Positions 16,839 to 26,764 of a DNA stretch of 64,000 nt are shown piece after piece. Each line of letters opens with the position of its first letter. The first letter of the stretch is position 1. Made by a program: the position numbers and the translations under genes. The notes under the pieces were generated by a model that worked only from the letters and a program-made list of their open reading frames with translations, had not been told where the DNA came from and ran no database searches. Source of the DNA: Pseudomonas lalkuanensis (GTDB lineage: Bacteria; Pseudomonadota; Gammaproteobacteria; Pseudomonadales; Pseudomonadaceae); NCBI RefSeq assembly GCF_008807375.1, contig NZ_CP043311.1, positions 5,684,001-5,748,000 on the forward strand, in the 5' to 3' direction.

Positions 16839-18242
16839 ATGTCGAAGTCGCTTCAACTGATTAAAGAACACGACGTGAAGTGGATTGATCTGCGCTTCAC
16901 CGATACCAAAGGCAAGCAGCAGCACGTAACCATGCCGGCCCGTGACGCCGACGACGAATTCTTCGAGCACGGCAAGATGTTCGACGGTTCCTCCATCGAA
17001 GGCTGGAAAGGCATCGAAGCCTCCGACATGATCCTGCTGCCGGACGACGCTACCGCCGTTCTGGACCCGTTCACCGAAGAGCCGACCCTGATCCTGGTCT
17101 GCGACATCATCGAGCCGAGCACCATGCAAGGCTACGACCGCGACCCGCGCGCCATCGCCCGTCGCGCCGAGGAATACCTGAAGACCACCGGTATCGGTGA
17201 CACCGTATTCGTAGGTCCGGAGCCGGAGTTCTTCATCTTCGACGAAGTGAAGTTCAAGTCCGACATCTCCGGCTCCATGTTCAAGATCTTCTCCGAGCAG
17301 GCTTCCTGGAACACCGACGCCGACATCGAAGGCGGCAACAAGGGCCACCGTCCGGGCGTGAAAGGCGGCTACTTCCCGGTACCGCCGGTCGACCACGACC
17401 ACGAAATCCGTACTGCCATGTGCAACGCCCTGGAAGAAATGGGCCTGGTGGTAGAAGTTCACCACCACGAAGTGGCCACCGCCGGCCAGAACGAGATCGG
17501 TGTGAAGTTCAACACCCTCGTTGCCAAGGCTGACGAAGTCCAGACCCTGAAGTACTGCGTGCACAACGTTGCCGACGCCTACGGCAAGACCGTGACCTTC
17601 ATGCCGAAGCCCCTGTACGGCGACAACGGCTCGGGCATGCACGTTCACATGTCCATCTCCAAAGATGGCAAGAACACCTTCGCAGGCGAAGGCTATGCCG
17701 GCCTGTCCGACACCGCCCTGTACTTCATCGGCGGCATCATCAAGCACGGCAAGGCCCTGAACGGCTTCACCAACCCGGCTACCAACTCCTACAAGCGTCT
17801 GGTTCCCGGCTTCGAAGCTCCGGTAATGCTGGCCTACTCCGCCCGCAACCGCTCCGCCTCCATCCGTATCCCGTACGTGAACAGCCCGAAAGCCCGCCGT
17901 ATCGAAGCGCGCTTCCCGGACCCGGCGGCCAACCCCTACCTGTGCTTCGCAGCTCTGCTGATGGCCGGCCTGGACGGTATCCAGAACAAGATCCACCCCG
18001 GCGATGCCGCCGACAAGAACCTGTATGACCTGCCGCCGGAAGAGGCCAAGGAAATCCCGCAGGTTTGCGGCAGCCTGAAAGAGGCTCTGGAAGAACTGGA
18101 CAAGGGCCGCGCGTTCCTGACCAAGGGCGGCGTGTTCTCCGACGACTTCATCGATGCCTACATCGAGCTGAAGAGCGAAGAAGAAATCAAGGTGCGCACC
18201 TTCGTGCACCCGCTGGAATACGACCTGTACTACAGCGTCTGA
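16839..18242 (+). CDS. glnA: Glutamine synthetase, type I
   Basis: 467 residues. ATP-dependent amidation of glutamate to glutamine, the main ammonium-assimilating enzyme; dodecameric and cytosolic. Visible signatures: FDGSSIEGW near residue 50, the metal/glutamate-site motif [10 protein letters not shown], the ATP-loop [11 protein letters not shown], and NLYDLPPEE near residue 398, where the Tyr is the adenylylation target of GlnE. The sequence is therefore the adenylylation-regulated form. A purine-rich ribosome site (CGGAGGAC) precedes the ATG. Transcription is most likely from the sigma-54 promoter at 16720 under NtrC, whose genes are 5.5 kb downstream. Confidence 0.99.
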   Translation: MSKSLQLIKEHDVKWIDLRFTDTKGKQQHVTMPARDADDEFFEHGKMFDGSSIEGWKGIEASDMILLPDDATAVLDPFTEEPTLILVCDIIEPSTMQGYDRDPRAIARRAEEYLKTTGIGDTVFVGPEPEFFIFDEVKFKSDISGSMFKIFSEQASWNTDADIEGGNKGHRPGVKGGYFPVPPVDHDHEIRTAMCNALEEMGLVVEVHHHEVATAGQNEIGVKFNTLVAKADEVQTLKYCVHNVADAYGKTVTFMPKPLYGDNGSGMHVHMSISKDGKNTFAGEGYAGLSDTALYFIGGIIKHGKALNGFTNPATNSYKRLVPGFEAPVMLAYSARNRSASIRIPYVNSPKARRIEARFPDPAANPYLCFAALLMAGLDGIQNKIHPGDAADKNLYDLPPEEAKEIPQVCGSLKEALEELDKGRAFLTKGGVFSDDFIDAYIELKSEEEIKVRTFVHPLEYDLYYSV

Positions 18243-18273
18243 TCCGCGAATACCTATAAATAGCTTCAACATT

Positions 18274-18297
18274 AAGGCCTCCTTCGGGAGGCCTTTT
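18274..18297 (+). terminator. Rho-independent terminator of glnA
   Basis: AAGGCCTCC, loop TTC, GGAGGCCTT followed by a T run, 32 bp past the glnA stop codon. Confidence 0.93.
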
Positions 18298-18365
18298 TTA
18301 TTGCCGGGCCGGTGGTAGCGGCTGCTCTTCCCGCAGGGGCAGCAAGGCGTTCGGCCTGGACCACA

Positions 18366-18383
18366 GGGTGCGCTGTGCGCACC
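18366..18383. repeat. Short palindrome GGTGCGC-N3-GCGCACC, copy 1
   Basis: Seven-base arms with a TGT loop, in the glnA-mscS gap. The same arms with a different three-base loop recur at 35970-35986 between hisA and hisF, suggesting a second small family of dispersed palindromes beside the REP-like one. Confidence 0.6.
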
Positions 18384-18417
18384 GATTCCGGGATCGGCTT
18401 CGGCACCCCGTCAAACC

Positions 18418-18457
18418 TGTGGGAGCGAATTCATTCGCGAATGAATTCGCTCCCACA
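18418..18457. repeat. REP-like 40-bp perfect palindrome
   Basis: A perfect inverted repeat with 20-base arms starting TGTGGGAGCGAATTCATTCG. The GTGGGAGCGAATTCATTCGCG core is a familiar Pseudomonas REP unit; two further diverged half-units lie at 33193-33251. It lies between the convergent 3' ends of glnA and the mscS-family gene, the usual position for such elements. Confidence 0.88.
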
Positions 18458-18479
18458 AAAAAATATCTGCCTGCTCCGC

Positions 18480-20696
18480 TCAAATCCCCCCATCCACCGG
18501 CACGCCCTGCCCTTCCGGCGGTTCGGTCCGTGGCTGGCGCATCCGGCTGAGCTGGACGTTCAGGCGCGGCATCGCCAGTTCCAGGCCGGTCTGGTCGAGG
18601 CGCCTGCGCAGGCGCAGGTTGAACGCCCGCTGCACTTCCCACTGCTTGATCGGCGCGGTCTTGAAACGGAAACGCAGGATCGCCTGGCCGTTGTCGAAAC
18701 TCTCCACCCCCTGCAGCTCCAGGGGCGACCAGAGGCTGCGGCGCACTTCCGGGTCGCTGCGCAGCTCCTTGGCCACCTCGTGCACCAGCGCCACCGCGTC
18801 GTCGATCGGCATGCTCGCCGGCACCGGCCAGCGGAACATGGCGTAGCCGAACTGCCGCGAGTAGTTCTTGATGCTCTTGATCTCGCTGAAGGGGATGGTG
18901 TGCACCACGCCGTCGAGGTCGCGCAGGCGCACGGTACGGATGGTCAGCCCCTCCACCGTGCCCAGGTGGCCGCCGACATCCACATAGTCGTCGATGGACA
19001 GCGAGTCCTCGATGATGATGAACAGGCCGGTGATCAGGTCCGCCACCAGGGACTGCGCACCAAAACCGATCGCCAGGCCGATCACCCCCGCGCCGGCCAG
19101 CAGCGGCGTGACGTTCATACCCATGTTGGCCAGGGCGACGATCAGTGCGATCACCGCGATGGTCACGAACAGCACGTTACGAATCAGCGGCAGCATGGTC
19201 AGGGCGCGAGTGTTCGCCCGGCTCTTGCCGCTGACACCGAGGCTGTGTTGCACCGCGGTGTCGGAGAGGATCCAGACCAGCCAGGCCACCAGCAGGGTGG
19301 TGCCGAAGCTGACCACCTTCATGCTGATTTCAGAGCCCTCGCCTTCGGCGTAGCGGATCAGCGACATGCCCCAGACCCGCAACCCCACCTCGACGAAGAA
19401 CAGCACCACGAACAGGTGCACCAGGGTGAGGCCGAAGCTCTGCAGCTGCTCGACGTAGGGAGCGCTGCGCCGATGCCCCTCGGCACCGCGGCCGGAGCGC
19501 CGGCTGAGCAGGCCGATCACCGTCATCGCCACCACCGCCAACGCTGCGCAGACCAGGGCGCGGCGCAGGGCGACGCTGCTGTCGGCGGCGGACACGAAGG
19601 TGGCGAAGAGCGAGGTCCCCACCAGCAGCAGCACTGGCACGAACCAGAGGGAGCCGACCAGCTCCACCAGCTCGTGCAGTCCACGTCGCTTCAGGCGGCG
19701 CTCCAGCGGCTGGTTGCGGATCAGGTGGGCAATGGGGCGGCGGAAGCGCAGGACGAACAGCGCGGTGAATACCGCCGCAGTGGCGTTGGCCAGGGTGCTC
19801 AGGCAGAGCGCCGTGTGCTCCCCCAGGCCGGCCACCAGGCGCGGGTCGTGGGCTGCTTCGCCCAAGGCGGCCAGGCTGCCGATCAGCCACAACGGACGGA
19901 ATGCCTGGCGCCGCAGGATATCCAGTGCACGGATCCGGTGCGGGCCGCTGAGCATCGACAGGCAGATCACGCAGAGCGCGGAGAACAGGGTGCCGCAGAC
20001 CAGCACGTAGGCCATCACCATCGCCAGGGTCTTGCCGAGGGAGCTGGGCAGCGCGAACGACAGGTAGAGGGTGATGAAGAAGGCGATCAGCCAGGGCCCC
20101 AGCTTGCGCAGGGCAAAGAGCACCAGGTCGCGGGTCTTGGGATGCTGCGGCAGCTCCGCCGACAGGCCGAAGCGCTCACGCATGCGCCGCCCCAGCCAGA
20201 GCAGCGCGCTGGCCAGGCAGCCCCAGAGCAGGATGACCACGCCGAAGTTGAACACGATCCCCGGCCAGTCGCGCCAGCCGGGCAGGCGCTCTTCCACTTC
20301 GGCGCGGGCCAGGCGGAACTGGTTGCTCCAGATCACCAGGGGGCTGTTGTCGCCCTGGAACTGCTTTTCCAGGCTGCCCAGGGTATCGCCGATCAGACCG
20401 ATCACTCCGCCTTCGCTTTCCTTCTCCTTGCCGGTGACATCGCGCAACTGCTTCAGCTTCTTCAGCAGGTCGGCGCGCTGCTGGTCGTTCTCCAGGGTCC
20501 GGATCACCTGGTTGAGCGACTGCTCGAGCTGGGCATTGCTGACCTGTTCGCTGCTCGAGGCGCTGGCCGCCAGCGGGTTGGGCAGCGCCGCCTGGCCCTG
20601 TGCGGGAACGAGCAGGCCGACGAGCAGACAGAACAGCAGCGGGAACAGGACGCGGAGGGCGGGAAAGGATGGTATTGGCACGGGAGGAGCACCCAC
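18480..20696 (-). CDS. Large mechanosensitive channel, MscS family
   Basis: 738 residues, much longer than E. coli MscS (about 286). A signal peptide (residues 1-37) leads to a soluble periplasmic segment of about 120 residues with heptad-like helices. About ten hydrophobic segments follow. The MscS core is near residues 500-640: the pore helix VIGLAIGFGAQSLVADLITG, then the beta domain with DDYVDVGGHLGTVEGLTIRT and HTIPFSEIKSIKNYSR. Domain order resembles the MscM/YbdG/YnaI-type enlarged channels that vent solutes on hypo-osmotic shock. Monocistronic, convergent with glnA and divergent from the DUF4124 gene at 20961. Confidence 0.92.
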   Translation of the reverse strand: MGAPPVPIPSFPALRVLFPLLFCLLVGLLVPAQGQAALPNPLAASASSSEQVSNAQLEQSLNQVIRTLENDQQRADLLKKLKQLRDVTGKEKESEGGVIGLIGDTLGSLEKQFQGDNSPLVIWSNQFRLARAEVEERLPGWRDWPGIVFNFGVVILLWGCLASALLWLGRRMRERFGLSAELPQHPKTRDLVLFALRKLGPWLIAFFITLYLSFALPSSLGKTLAMVMAYVLVCGTLFSALCVICLSMLSGPHRIRALDILRRQAFRPLWLIGSLAALGEAAHDPRLVAGLGEHTALCLSTLANATAAVFTALFVLRFRRPIAHLIRNQPLERRLKRRGLHELVELVGSLWFVPVLLLVGTSLFATFVSAADSSVALRRALVCAALAVVAMTVIGLLSRRSGRGAEGHRRSAPYVEQLQSFGLTLVHLFVVLFFVEVGLRVWGMSLIRYAEGEGSEISMKVVSFGTTLLVAWLVWILSDTAVQHSLGVSGKSRANTRALTMLPLIRNVLFVTIAVIALIVALANMGMNVTPLLAGAGVIGLAIGFGAQSLVADLITGLFIIIEDSLSIDDYVDVGGHLGTVEGLTIRTVRLRDLDGVVHTIPFSEIKSIKNYSRQFGYAMFRWPVPASMPIDDAVALVHEVAKELRSDPEVRRSLWSPLELQGVESFDNGQAILRFRFKTAPIKQWEVQRAFNLRLRRRLDQTGLELAMPRLNVQLSRMRQPRTEPPEGQGVPVDGGI

Positions 20697-20960
20697 GAAC
20701 GATGAAAGCGAATCGCATCATACAAAAGCTGGCACACCCCCCACTCACGCGGGACACCGGCTTCGCACTCAGCGGCGGCAACAGTGACAGCGCGGGCTCC
20801 CGAGGGTTCGCTCCAGCGAGATTCGAGCGGCCGCACCCTGTAGAAATGTGCCAACGTGTTGCACCGCACACCGGCCATACCGACGCTGTCGCACAATGCC
20901 CGACTTGCCAGCCCGCCATCCGGGTGCAAGGCTTGGCATGGGTTTCCGGAGACCGCCCTC

Positions 20961-21512
20961 ATGCGCCTCATCATCAGTTGCCTGCTGCTTGCCGCCGCCC
21001 TGCCGGCCGCCGCGCAGATCTACAAGTACACCGACGCCAACGGCAACACGGTGTTCACCAACCAGCCCCCGGATGGCACCGCCAGCGAGAAGGTGGAGCT
21101 GCCGCCGACCAACGCGATCCAGGCGCAGCCGCAGAGCCAGCCGGCCGACACGGAGGCCAGCGCCGAGCAAGTGGCGTCCTACCAGGTGGTGGAGCTGACC
21201 GGCATCCCCGACGAGGAAGCCATGCGCGCCAACAACGGCACCTTCAGTGTCGGCGTACGCCTTGAGCCGCGCCTGCAGCCCGGCCACAGCCTGCGCCTGC
21301 GCCTGGACGGCGAGCCTTACGGCCAACCGGCCAACGTGCCGCGCCTGCAAGTGGTGAACGCCGACCGTGGCGAGCACAGCCTGGCAGTCGATGTCCTTGC
21401 TGGCACCACTGTGGTGCAGAGCAGCGCGCCCGTTACCTTTACCGTCCAGCGGGTCAACACCAGCAGCCCGGCGCTGCGCCCGCCAGCCCCCACGCCACGG
21501 CCCAGCAACTGA
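20961..21512 (+). CDS. DUF4124-domain envelope protein, first of tandem pair
   Basis: 183 residues, function unknown. A signal peptide (residues 1-17, cleaved after AAAQ) is followed by the DUF4124 signature IYKYTDANGNTVFTNQPP at about 20-37, then a low-complexity linker and a beta-rich C-terminal part (GHSLRLRLDGEPYG, DRGEHSLAVDV) like an Ig-type fold. The ATG at 20961 is chosen because it begins the signal peptide; the open frame upstream lacks one. The next gene starts 3 bp after the stop and is a paralogue, so the two are almost certainly cotranscribed. Location directly before ntrBC matches other pseudomonads as I recall them, with no known link to nitrogen control. Confidence 0.87.
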   Translation: MRLIISCLLLAAALPAAAQIYKYTDANGNTVFTNQPPDGTASEKVELPPTNAIQAQPQSQPADTEASAEQVASYQVVELTGIPDEEAMRANNGTFSVGVRLEPRLQPGHSLRLRLDGEPYGQPANVPRLQVVNADRGEHSLAVDVLAGTTVVQSSAPVTFTVQRVNTSSPALRPPAPTPRPSN

Positions 21513-21515
21513 CCG

Positions 21516-22145
21516 ATGACCCGTTTCCTGCTCCTCGCCCTGCTGCTCCTCGGCCAGCCCGTGCTGGCCGAGGTCTACACCTACATCGATGAAGAAGGTA
21601 ACCGCGTCTTCACCGACCAGCCCAAGCCGGGCAACGCCAAGCGCCTGGAAATCGCCCCCGCACCCAACGAGATGAACGCGCCGAGGGATATCCAGCCGCC
21701 GCCGCTCTACCCCAAGCCCATTCCCCGCGAGCAGGGCTACCAGGTGCTGCGCATCCTGGTGCCCGAGCCCGATGCCACCATCCGCGACGGCGAAGGCAAC
21801 CTGATCGTCAGCGCCATGAGCGAACCCGGCCTGCGCGGCAACCACAACTATCGATTGCTGCTGGATGGCCAGCCCGTGGGCGCGCCGGGACGCAGCCCGG
21901 TATTCCCGCTGGAGAACCTGGATCGCGGCACCCATCAGCTGGCGGTGGAAATCGTCGACGAGCAGGGCCGCGTGGTGGAACGCACCCCCGGCCAGCCGGT
22001 GCATATCGTGCGCATGTCGCTGTCGCAGAAGCGCCAGGCCCGGCCGTGCAAGAAGGACGACTACGGCGTGCGCCCCGAATGCCCGCTGAAGGACAAGCCC
22101 AAGGACGAGGATGACGACGATATCGCCATCCTGCCGTTCATCTGA
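21516..22145 (+). CDS. DUF4124-domain envelope protein, second of tandem pair
   Basis: 209 residues. Signal peptide (residues 1-18, ending VLAE), then VYTYIDEEGNRVFTDQPK, the same DUF4124 start as its upstream neighbour, and a C-terminal beta-rich segment (NYRLLLDGQPVG, RGTHQLAVEIVD) aligning with the neighbour's. The pair therefore arose by duplication. Unlike the first, it ends in a charged tail with two Cys (PCKKDDYGVRPECP), possibly a disulfide, and an acidic DEDDDD run. No enzymatic motif. Followed by a strong hairpin at 22158-22194 that may end the transcript before ntrB. Confidence 0.88.
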   Translation: MTRFLLLALLLLGQPVLAEVYTYIDEEGNRVFTDQPKPGNAKRLEIAPAPNEMNAPRDIQPPPLYPKPIPREQGYQVLRILVPEPDATIRDGEGNLIVSAMSEPGLRGNHNYRLLLDGQPVGAPGRSPVFPLENLDRGTHQLAVEIVDEQGRVVERTPGQPVHIVRMSLSQKRQARPCKKDDYGVRPECPLKDKPKDEDDDDIAILPFI

Positions 22146-22157
22146 TACCTCCCCGGT

Positions 22158-22194
22158 GGCCGGCGGAGCGGGATGACATTCCGCTCCGCCGGCC
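22158..22194 (+). terminator. Strong GC hairpin after the DUF4124 pair
   Basis: Arms of 16 bases (GGCCGGCGGAGCGGGA and its complement with one mismatch) and a TGACA loop. There is no T run, so it is a terminator-like or RNA-stabilising hairpin rather than a classic terminator. Confidence 0.55.
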
Positions 22195-22212
22195 CGACCA
22201 CTCGCCCAATAC

Positions 22213-22227
22213 GCACCATTTCGGTGC
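22213..22227 (+). promoter_or_regulatory. NtrC palindrome upstream of ntrBC
   Basis: GCACCATTTCGGTGC is a perfect match to the NtrC core GCACC-N5-GGTGC and is better than either glnA site. It lies 166 bp before the ntrB ATG and just upstream of a possible -10 (TATACT, 22246-22251), so it could act as an operator on a vegetative promoter or as an enhancer for the sigma-54-like element at 22346. Confidence 0.75.
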
Positions 22228-22345
22228 GAGTCACTGCACCGCTTTCTATACTCTCCCCATTTTGGTTCGTTCCGCGCCGAACTATCTGCTCTGAAAAGCT
22301 GCTTCGACCAGCGGAAACCCTGTTTTCCCGCGCCTTTTCAGGGCC

Positions 22346-22362
22346 TTGGTTTGCTTCTTGCA
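22346..22362 (+). promoter_or_regulatory. Candidate sigma-54 promoter of ntrBC
   Basis: TTGGTTTGCTTCTTGCA keeps the essential GG, ten-base spacing and TTGC of sigma-54 promoters but has TTT for CAC after the GG. The predicted start is about 21 bases before the ntrB ATG. It is supported by the perfect NtrC palindrome about 150 bp upstream. Confidence 0.5.
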
Positions 22363-22393
22363 TTTTCCTGTCATCGCCACGAGCGCCGAAGCC

Positions 22394-23475
22394 ATGACCA
22401 TCAACGACGCCCTGCACCGACTGTTGCTCGACAACCTGACCACTGCGGTGATCCTGCTCAACGCCGACCTGCGGCTCGAGTACATGAACCCGGCGGCGGA
22501 AATGCTCCTGGCCGTCAGTGGCCAGCGCAGCCATGGCCAGTTCATCAGCGAGCTGTTCACCGAATCGCCCGAGGCCCTGGCCTCCCTGCGCCAGGCGGTG
22601 GAGCAGGCGCACCCCTTCACCAAGCGCGAAGCCATGCTGACCTCACTGTCCGGGCAGGCGCTGACCGTCGACTACGCGGTGACGCCCATCCCCAACCGTG
22701 GCGAAACCCTGCTGCTGCTGGAGGTCCATCCCCGTGACCGCCTGCTGCGGATCACCAAGGAAGAGGCTCAGCTGTCCAAGCAGGAGACCACCAAACTGCT
22801 GGTGCGCGGCCTGGCCCACGAGATCAAGAACCCCCTCGGGGGCATCCGTGGTGCCGCGCAGCTACTTTCCCGCGAACTGCCGGAAGAGTCCCTGAAGGAC
22901 TACACCAACGTCATCATCGAAGAGGCCGACCGCCTGCGGAACCTGGTGGACCGCATGCTCGGCTCGAACAAGCTGCCGTCGCTGGCCATGACCAACATCC
23001 ACGAAGTGCTGGAGCGGGTCTGCAGCCTGGTGGAAGCGGAAAGCCAGGGCGGCCTCAATCTGGTGCGCGACTACGACCCGAGCATTCCTGACGTGTTCAT
23101 CGACAAGGAACAGATGATCCAGGCGGTGCTCAATATCGTGCGCAATGCCATGCAGGCCCTCGCCGGGCCGAACGACCTGCGCCTGGGCCGCATCACCCTG
23201 CGCACGCGCACCCTGCGCCAATTCACCATCGGGCACACACGCCATCGCCTGGTGACCAAGGTGGAAATCATCGACAACGGCCCGGGCATCCCGGCCGAGC
23301 TCCAGGAAACCATCTTCTATCCCATGGTCAGCGGCCGTCCGGACGGTACCGGACTGGGGCTGGCCATCGCCCAGAACATCATCAGTCAGCACCAGGGCCT
23401 GATCGAGTGCGAGAGCCATCCCGGCCACACCGTCTTCTCGATCTTCCTGCCGCTGGAACAAGGAGTCTCTTCGTC

Positions 23476-23479
<4 letters not shown>
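22394..23479 (+). CDS. ntrB: Nitrogen regulation sensor histidine kinase NtrB
   Basis: 361 residues. Cytosolic sensor kinase/phosphatase that, with PII, controls NtrC phosphorylation. A PAS domain occupies about residues 5-110. The H-box is GLAHEIKNPLGGIRGAAQLL near residue 139, where the His is the phosphorylation site. The ATP-binding domain has the N-box NIVRNAMQAL, G1 box IDNGPGIP and G2 box GRPDGTGLGLAIAQN. No transmembrane segment, as expected for NtrB. The ATG at 22394 starts the PAS domain and gives the family length; the upstream open frame crosses the regulatory region. Its stop overlaps the ntrC start (ATGA). Confidence 0.97.
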
Positions 23480-24912
<1,433 letters not shown>

Positions 24913-24920
24913 TGCCTTCC

Positions 24921-24948
24921 GGCGGGGCGCAATGCCCCGCCTTCCCCG
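24921..24948 (+). terminator. Probable terminator of ntrBC
   Basis: GGCGGGGC, loop GCAAT, GCCCCGCC, then TTCCCCGTTTT, 9 bp after the ntrC stop codon. Confidence 0.65.
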
Positions 24949-25347
24949 TTTTCAACGCCACGACTCGTGATTTGTCCAACACGCCGCCGTCCGTGCGCCA
25001 AAGCACCTCTCGCTCACGGTGAATAGACCGCGGATCTGCAAGTCCACCGAAGCCTATCTCCACTCTGACGGCCACCGAGCCCGCCCCGGGGGTCTTCCTG
25101 CATCTGCCAGGCATTTTGATCCCGCTGCAAAAGGACCATCCCTGGTGCCCGAATCACAGCGACGCCTCAAAAAAGTGCCCGCCCCCAGACACTTGCAGCG
25201 CTGAAATCCCGTCGTTGGCGCCCTGTCCAATCACGCCCCTTCTCCCTCAAAGCCACCAGCCACGCGGCCTCCAGGCGATCGAAGGAACCTGATCCGGCGC
25301 CCTGTGAAAAATTGGCACGGCCTCTGCAATAGTCCAGCTAACAGTGG
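24949..25347. other. Intergenic stretch without a recognisable gene
   Basis: Between the ntrC terminator and the tandem repeats. Short open frames here have no recognisable protein features and no convincing ribosome sites. No tRNA-like or riboswitch-like fold was spotted by eye. Confidence 0.5.
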
Positions 25348-25807
25348 TTTCGGGGGCCCTGGTACAGGCAGGCCAGGGAATCCCCGCTCTTATGACAGGC
25401 AGGCTGAACACCAGCCGCCACGGCTCCAGAAGAGCCGCATGCAGCACAACGTCGCCCACGGGCGACCAGGTTTCAGGGGGCCTTGGTACAGGCAGGCCGG
25501 GGAATCCCCTCTTTTATCCACAGGCGCGCTGGCTTCCAGTCGCCGGGCTCCGGGAAGAGCCCACGCAGAACCGCGTCATCCGTCACGGCGGGCGACCACC
25601 CTTCAGGGGGCCTTGGTACAGGCAGGCCGGGGAATCCCCTCTTTTATTCACAGGCGCGCTGGCTTCCGGCCGCCGGGCTCCATAAGGACCCAGTGCAGAA
25701 CCGTGTCACCCGCAACGGCGGGCGACCACCCTTCAGGGGGCCCTGGTACAGGCAGGCCGGGGAATCCCCTTTCTTATTCGGCGCGCAGGCTGACTTCCAG
25801 CCGCCAG
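25348..25807. repeat. Tandem repeat, unit about 130 bp, 3.5 copies
   Basis: The core GGGGGCCYTGGTACAGGCAG begins at 25352, 25476, 25606 and 25736, giving spacings of 124, 130 and 130 bp. Copies 2 and 3 are nearly identical; copy 1 is diverged. The fourth is partial and merges into the 3' end of the minus-strand gene at 25774, whose last codons share the CTTATTC and GCGCGC...CTTCCAGCCGCC blocks of the unit. Since 130 is not divisible by three, the repeats are not coding. They look like duplications of a gene 3' end plus its downstream flank. Confidence 0.85.
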
Positions 25808-26214
25808 CGCCCATCCGCAGCGGCGCCGTGCCATTCACCGTGCAGGGGCCGCGCAGCAACGAAGCGCACCATCACGCCATGGGTCGAGCGCAACACCTTC
25901 CAGCTCACCGGCGCCGTGCCGAGGGTCAGTTGCCCGCGGGCGGACTGTCCGTCCGCGCCGAGCGTCAGCGCGTAGGCTCCTTCCAATTCTTCAGCGCGCA
26001 CCTCGGGCTCCTGGTCGAACCAGAGTGCGAGGCCATCCTGGCGCACCTCGATCTGCTCCAGATGCACGGGCTCGGGCGTCGTCAGGCGGCCGATCATCAT
26101 TCCCACCAGCAGGCCGAACAGCGCAAGGGAGAACAAAAAGCGCGGCCACAGGCTCGGTCGCGGATCATCATCAGGAGTAGAATGCCGCCCGTCTTCGGGC
26201 TCGGGGCCACCCAT
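25774..26214 (-). CDS. Small single-pass membrane protein, unknown function
   Basis: 146 residues. An acidic/proline-rich cytoplasmic N-terminus (GGPEPEDGRHSTPDDD) precedes one transmembrane segment at about residues 27-42 (FLFSLALFGLLVGMMIG). The rest is a beta-rich domain (ALTLGADGQSARGQLTLG, LRSTHGVMVRFVAARPL) probably in the periplasm. No family recognised; pseudomonads carry an equivalent between ntrC and trmL as I recall. Its ATG and that of the divergent trmL share the four bases CATG at 26212-26215, an unusually tight head-to-head arrangement. The 3' end is inside the last copy of the 130-bp repeat. Confidence 0.75.
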   Translation of the reverse strand: MGGPEPEDGRHSTPDDDPRPSLWPRFLFSLALFGLLVGMMIGRLTTPEPVHLEQIEVRQDGLALWFDQEPEVRAEELEGAYALTLGADGQSARGQLTLGTAPVSWKVLRSTHGVMVRFVAARPLHGEWHGAAADGRWRLEVSLRAE

Positions 26215-26674
26215 GTTTCACGTCATCCTGTTTCAACCGGAAATTCCGCCGAATACCGGCAACATTATCAGGCTGTGCGCCAATTCTGGCTGCCACCTTC
26301 ATCTCATCGAACCCCTCGGATTCGAACTGGACGACAAGCGTTTGCGACGGGCCGGCCTGGACTACCACGAGTACGCCACCCTCAAGCGCTACAGCGACCT
26401 GGAAAGCTGCCTGGAAGCCCTGGGCCATCCCCGGGTCTTCGCCTTCACCACCAAGGGCACCAGGCTGTTCCATGACGTGGCCTTCGAAAAGGGCGATGCC
26501 TTCCTCTTTGGCCCGGAAAGCCGTGGCCTGCCCCAGGAAGTACGCGAGAGCCTGCCGCCCGAGCAGCGCCTGCGCCTGCCAATGCGCCCCAACTGCCGCA
26601 GCCTGAACCTCTCCAACACCGTGGCCGTGGCGGTGTACGAGGCCTGGCGGCAGCATGCTTTCAGCCTGGACTGA
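26213..26674 (+). CDS. trmL: tRNA (cytidine(34)-2'-O)-methyltransferase TrmL
   Basis: 153 residues, the minimal SPOUT length. It methylates the wobble-base ribose of tRNA-Leu isoacceptors using S-adenosylmethionine. The family start VILFQPEIPPNTGNIIRLC (substrate-binding Asn), the middle LFGPESRGLP, and the trefoil-knot motif LPMRPNCRSLNLSNTVAVA near residues 122-140 are all present. Begins opposite the small membrane gene with overlapping start codons. The terminator at 26723 follows. Confidence 0.97.
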   Translation: MFHVILFQPEIPPNTGNIIRLCANSGCHLHLIEPLGFELDDKRLRRAGLDYHEYATLKRYSDLESCLEALGHPRVFAFTTKGTRLFHDVAFEKGDAFLFGPESRGLPQEVRESLPPEQRLRLPMRPNCRSLNLSNTVAVAVYEAWRQHAFSLD

Positions 26675-26722
26675 GTCCCCAGCTCCACTGGGGTTCTCTT
26701 GTAGGACACATCCCAACCCAAC

Positions 26723-26752
26723 AAAAAAGCGCCCCGAAGGGCGCCTTTTTTG
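26723..26752. terminator. Bidirectional terminator between trmL and secB
   Basis: A run of A, then GCGCCC, loop CGAA, GGGCGC, then a run of T. It lies between two convergent genes and would end both transcripts. Confidence 0.9.
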
Positions 26753-26764
26753 TGGCCGGATGAC

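Noticed and set aside
15022..18272. Long frames opposite thiI (591 codons) and glnA (502 codons)
   Set aside because: Both true genes have all catalytic motifs on the other strand.
18312..20705. 797-codon forward frame opposite the MscS-family gene
   Set aside because: Gln/His/Asp-rich shadow with no folded-protein signature.
25348..25807. CRISPR array
   Set aside because: Units are about 130 bp and similar throughout, without a short repeat/unique spacer alternation and without cas genes.
25304..26475. Forward frames of 223 and 330 codons across the 130-bp repeats
   Set aside because: The repeat length is not a multiple of three, so each copy is read in a different frame; no conserved peptide results.
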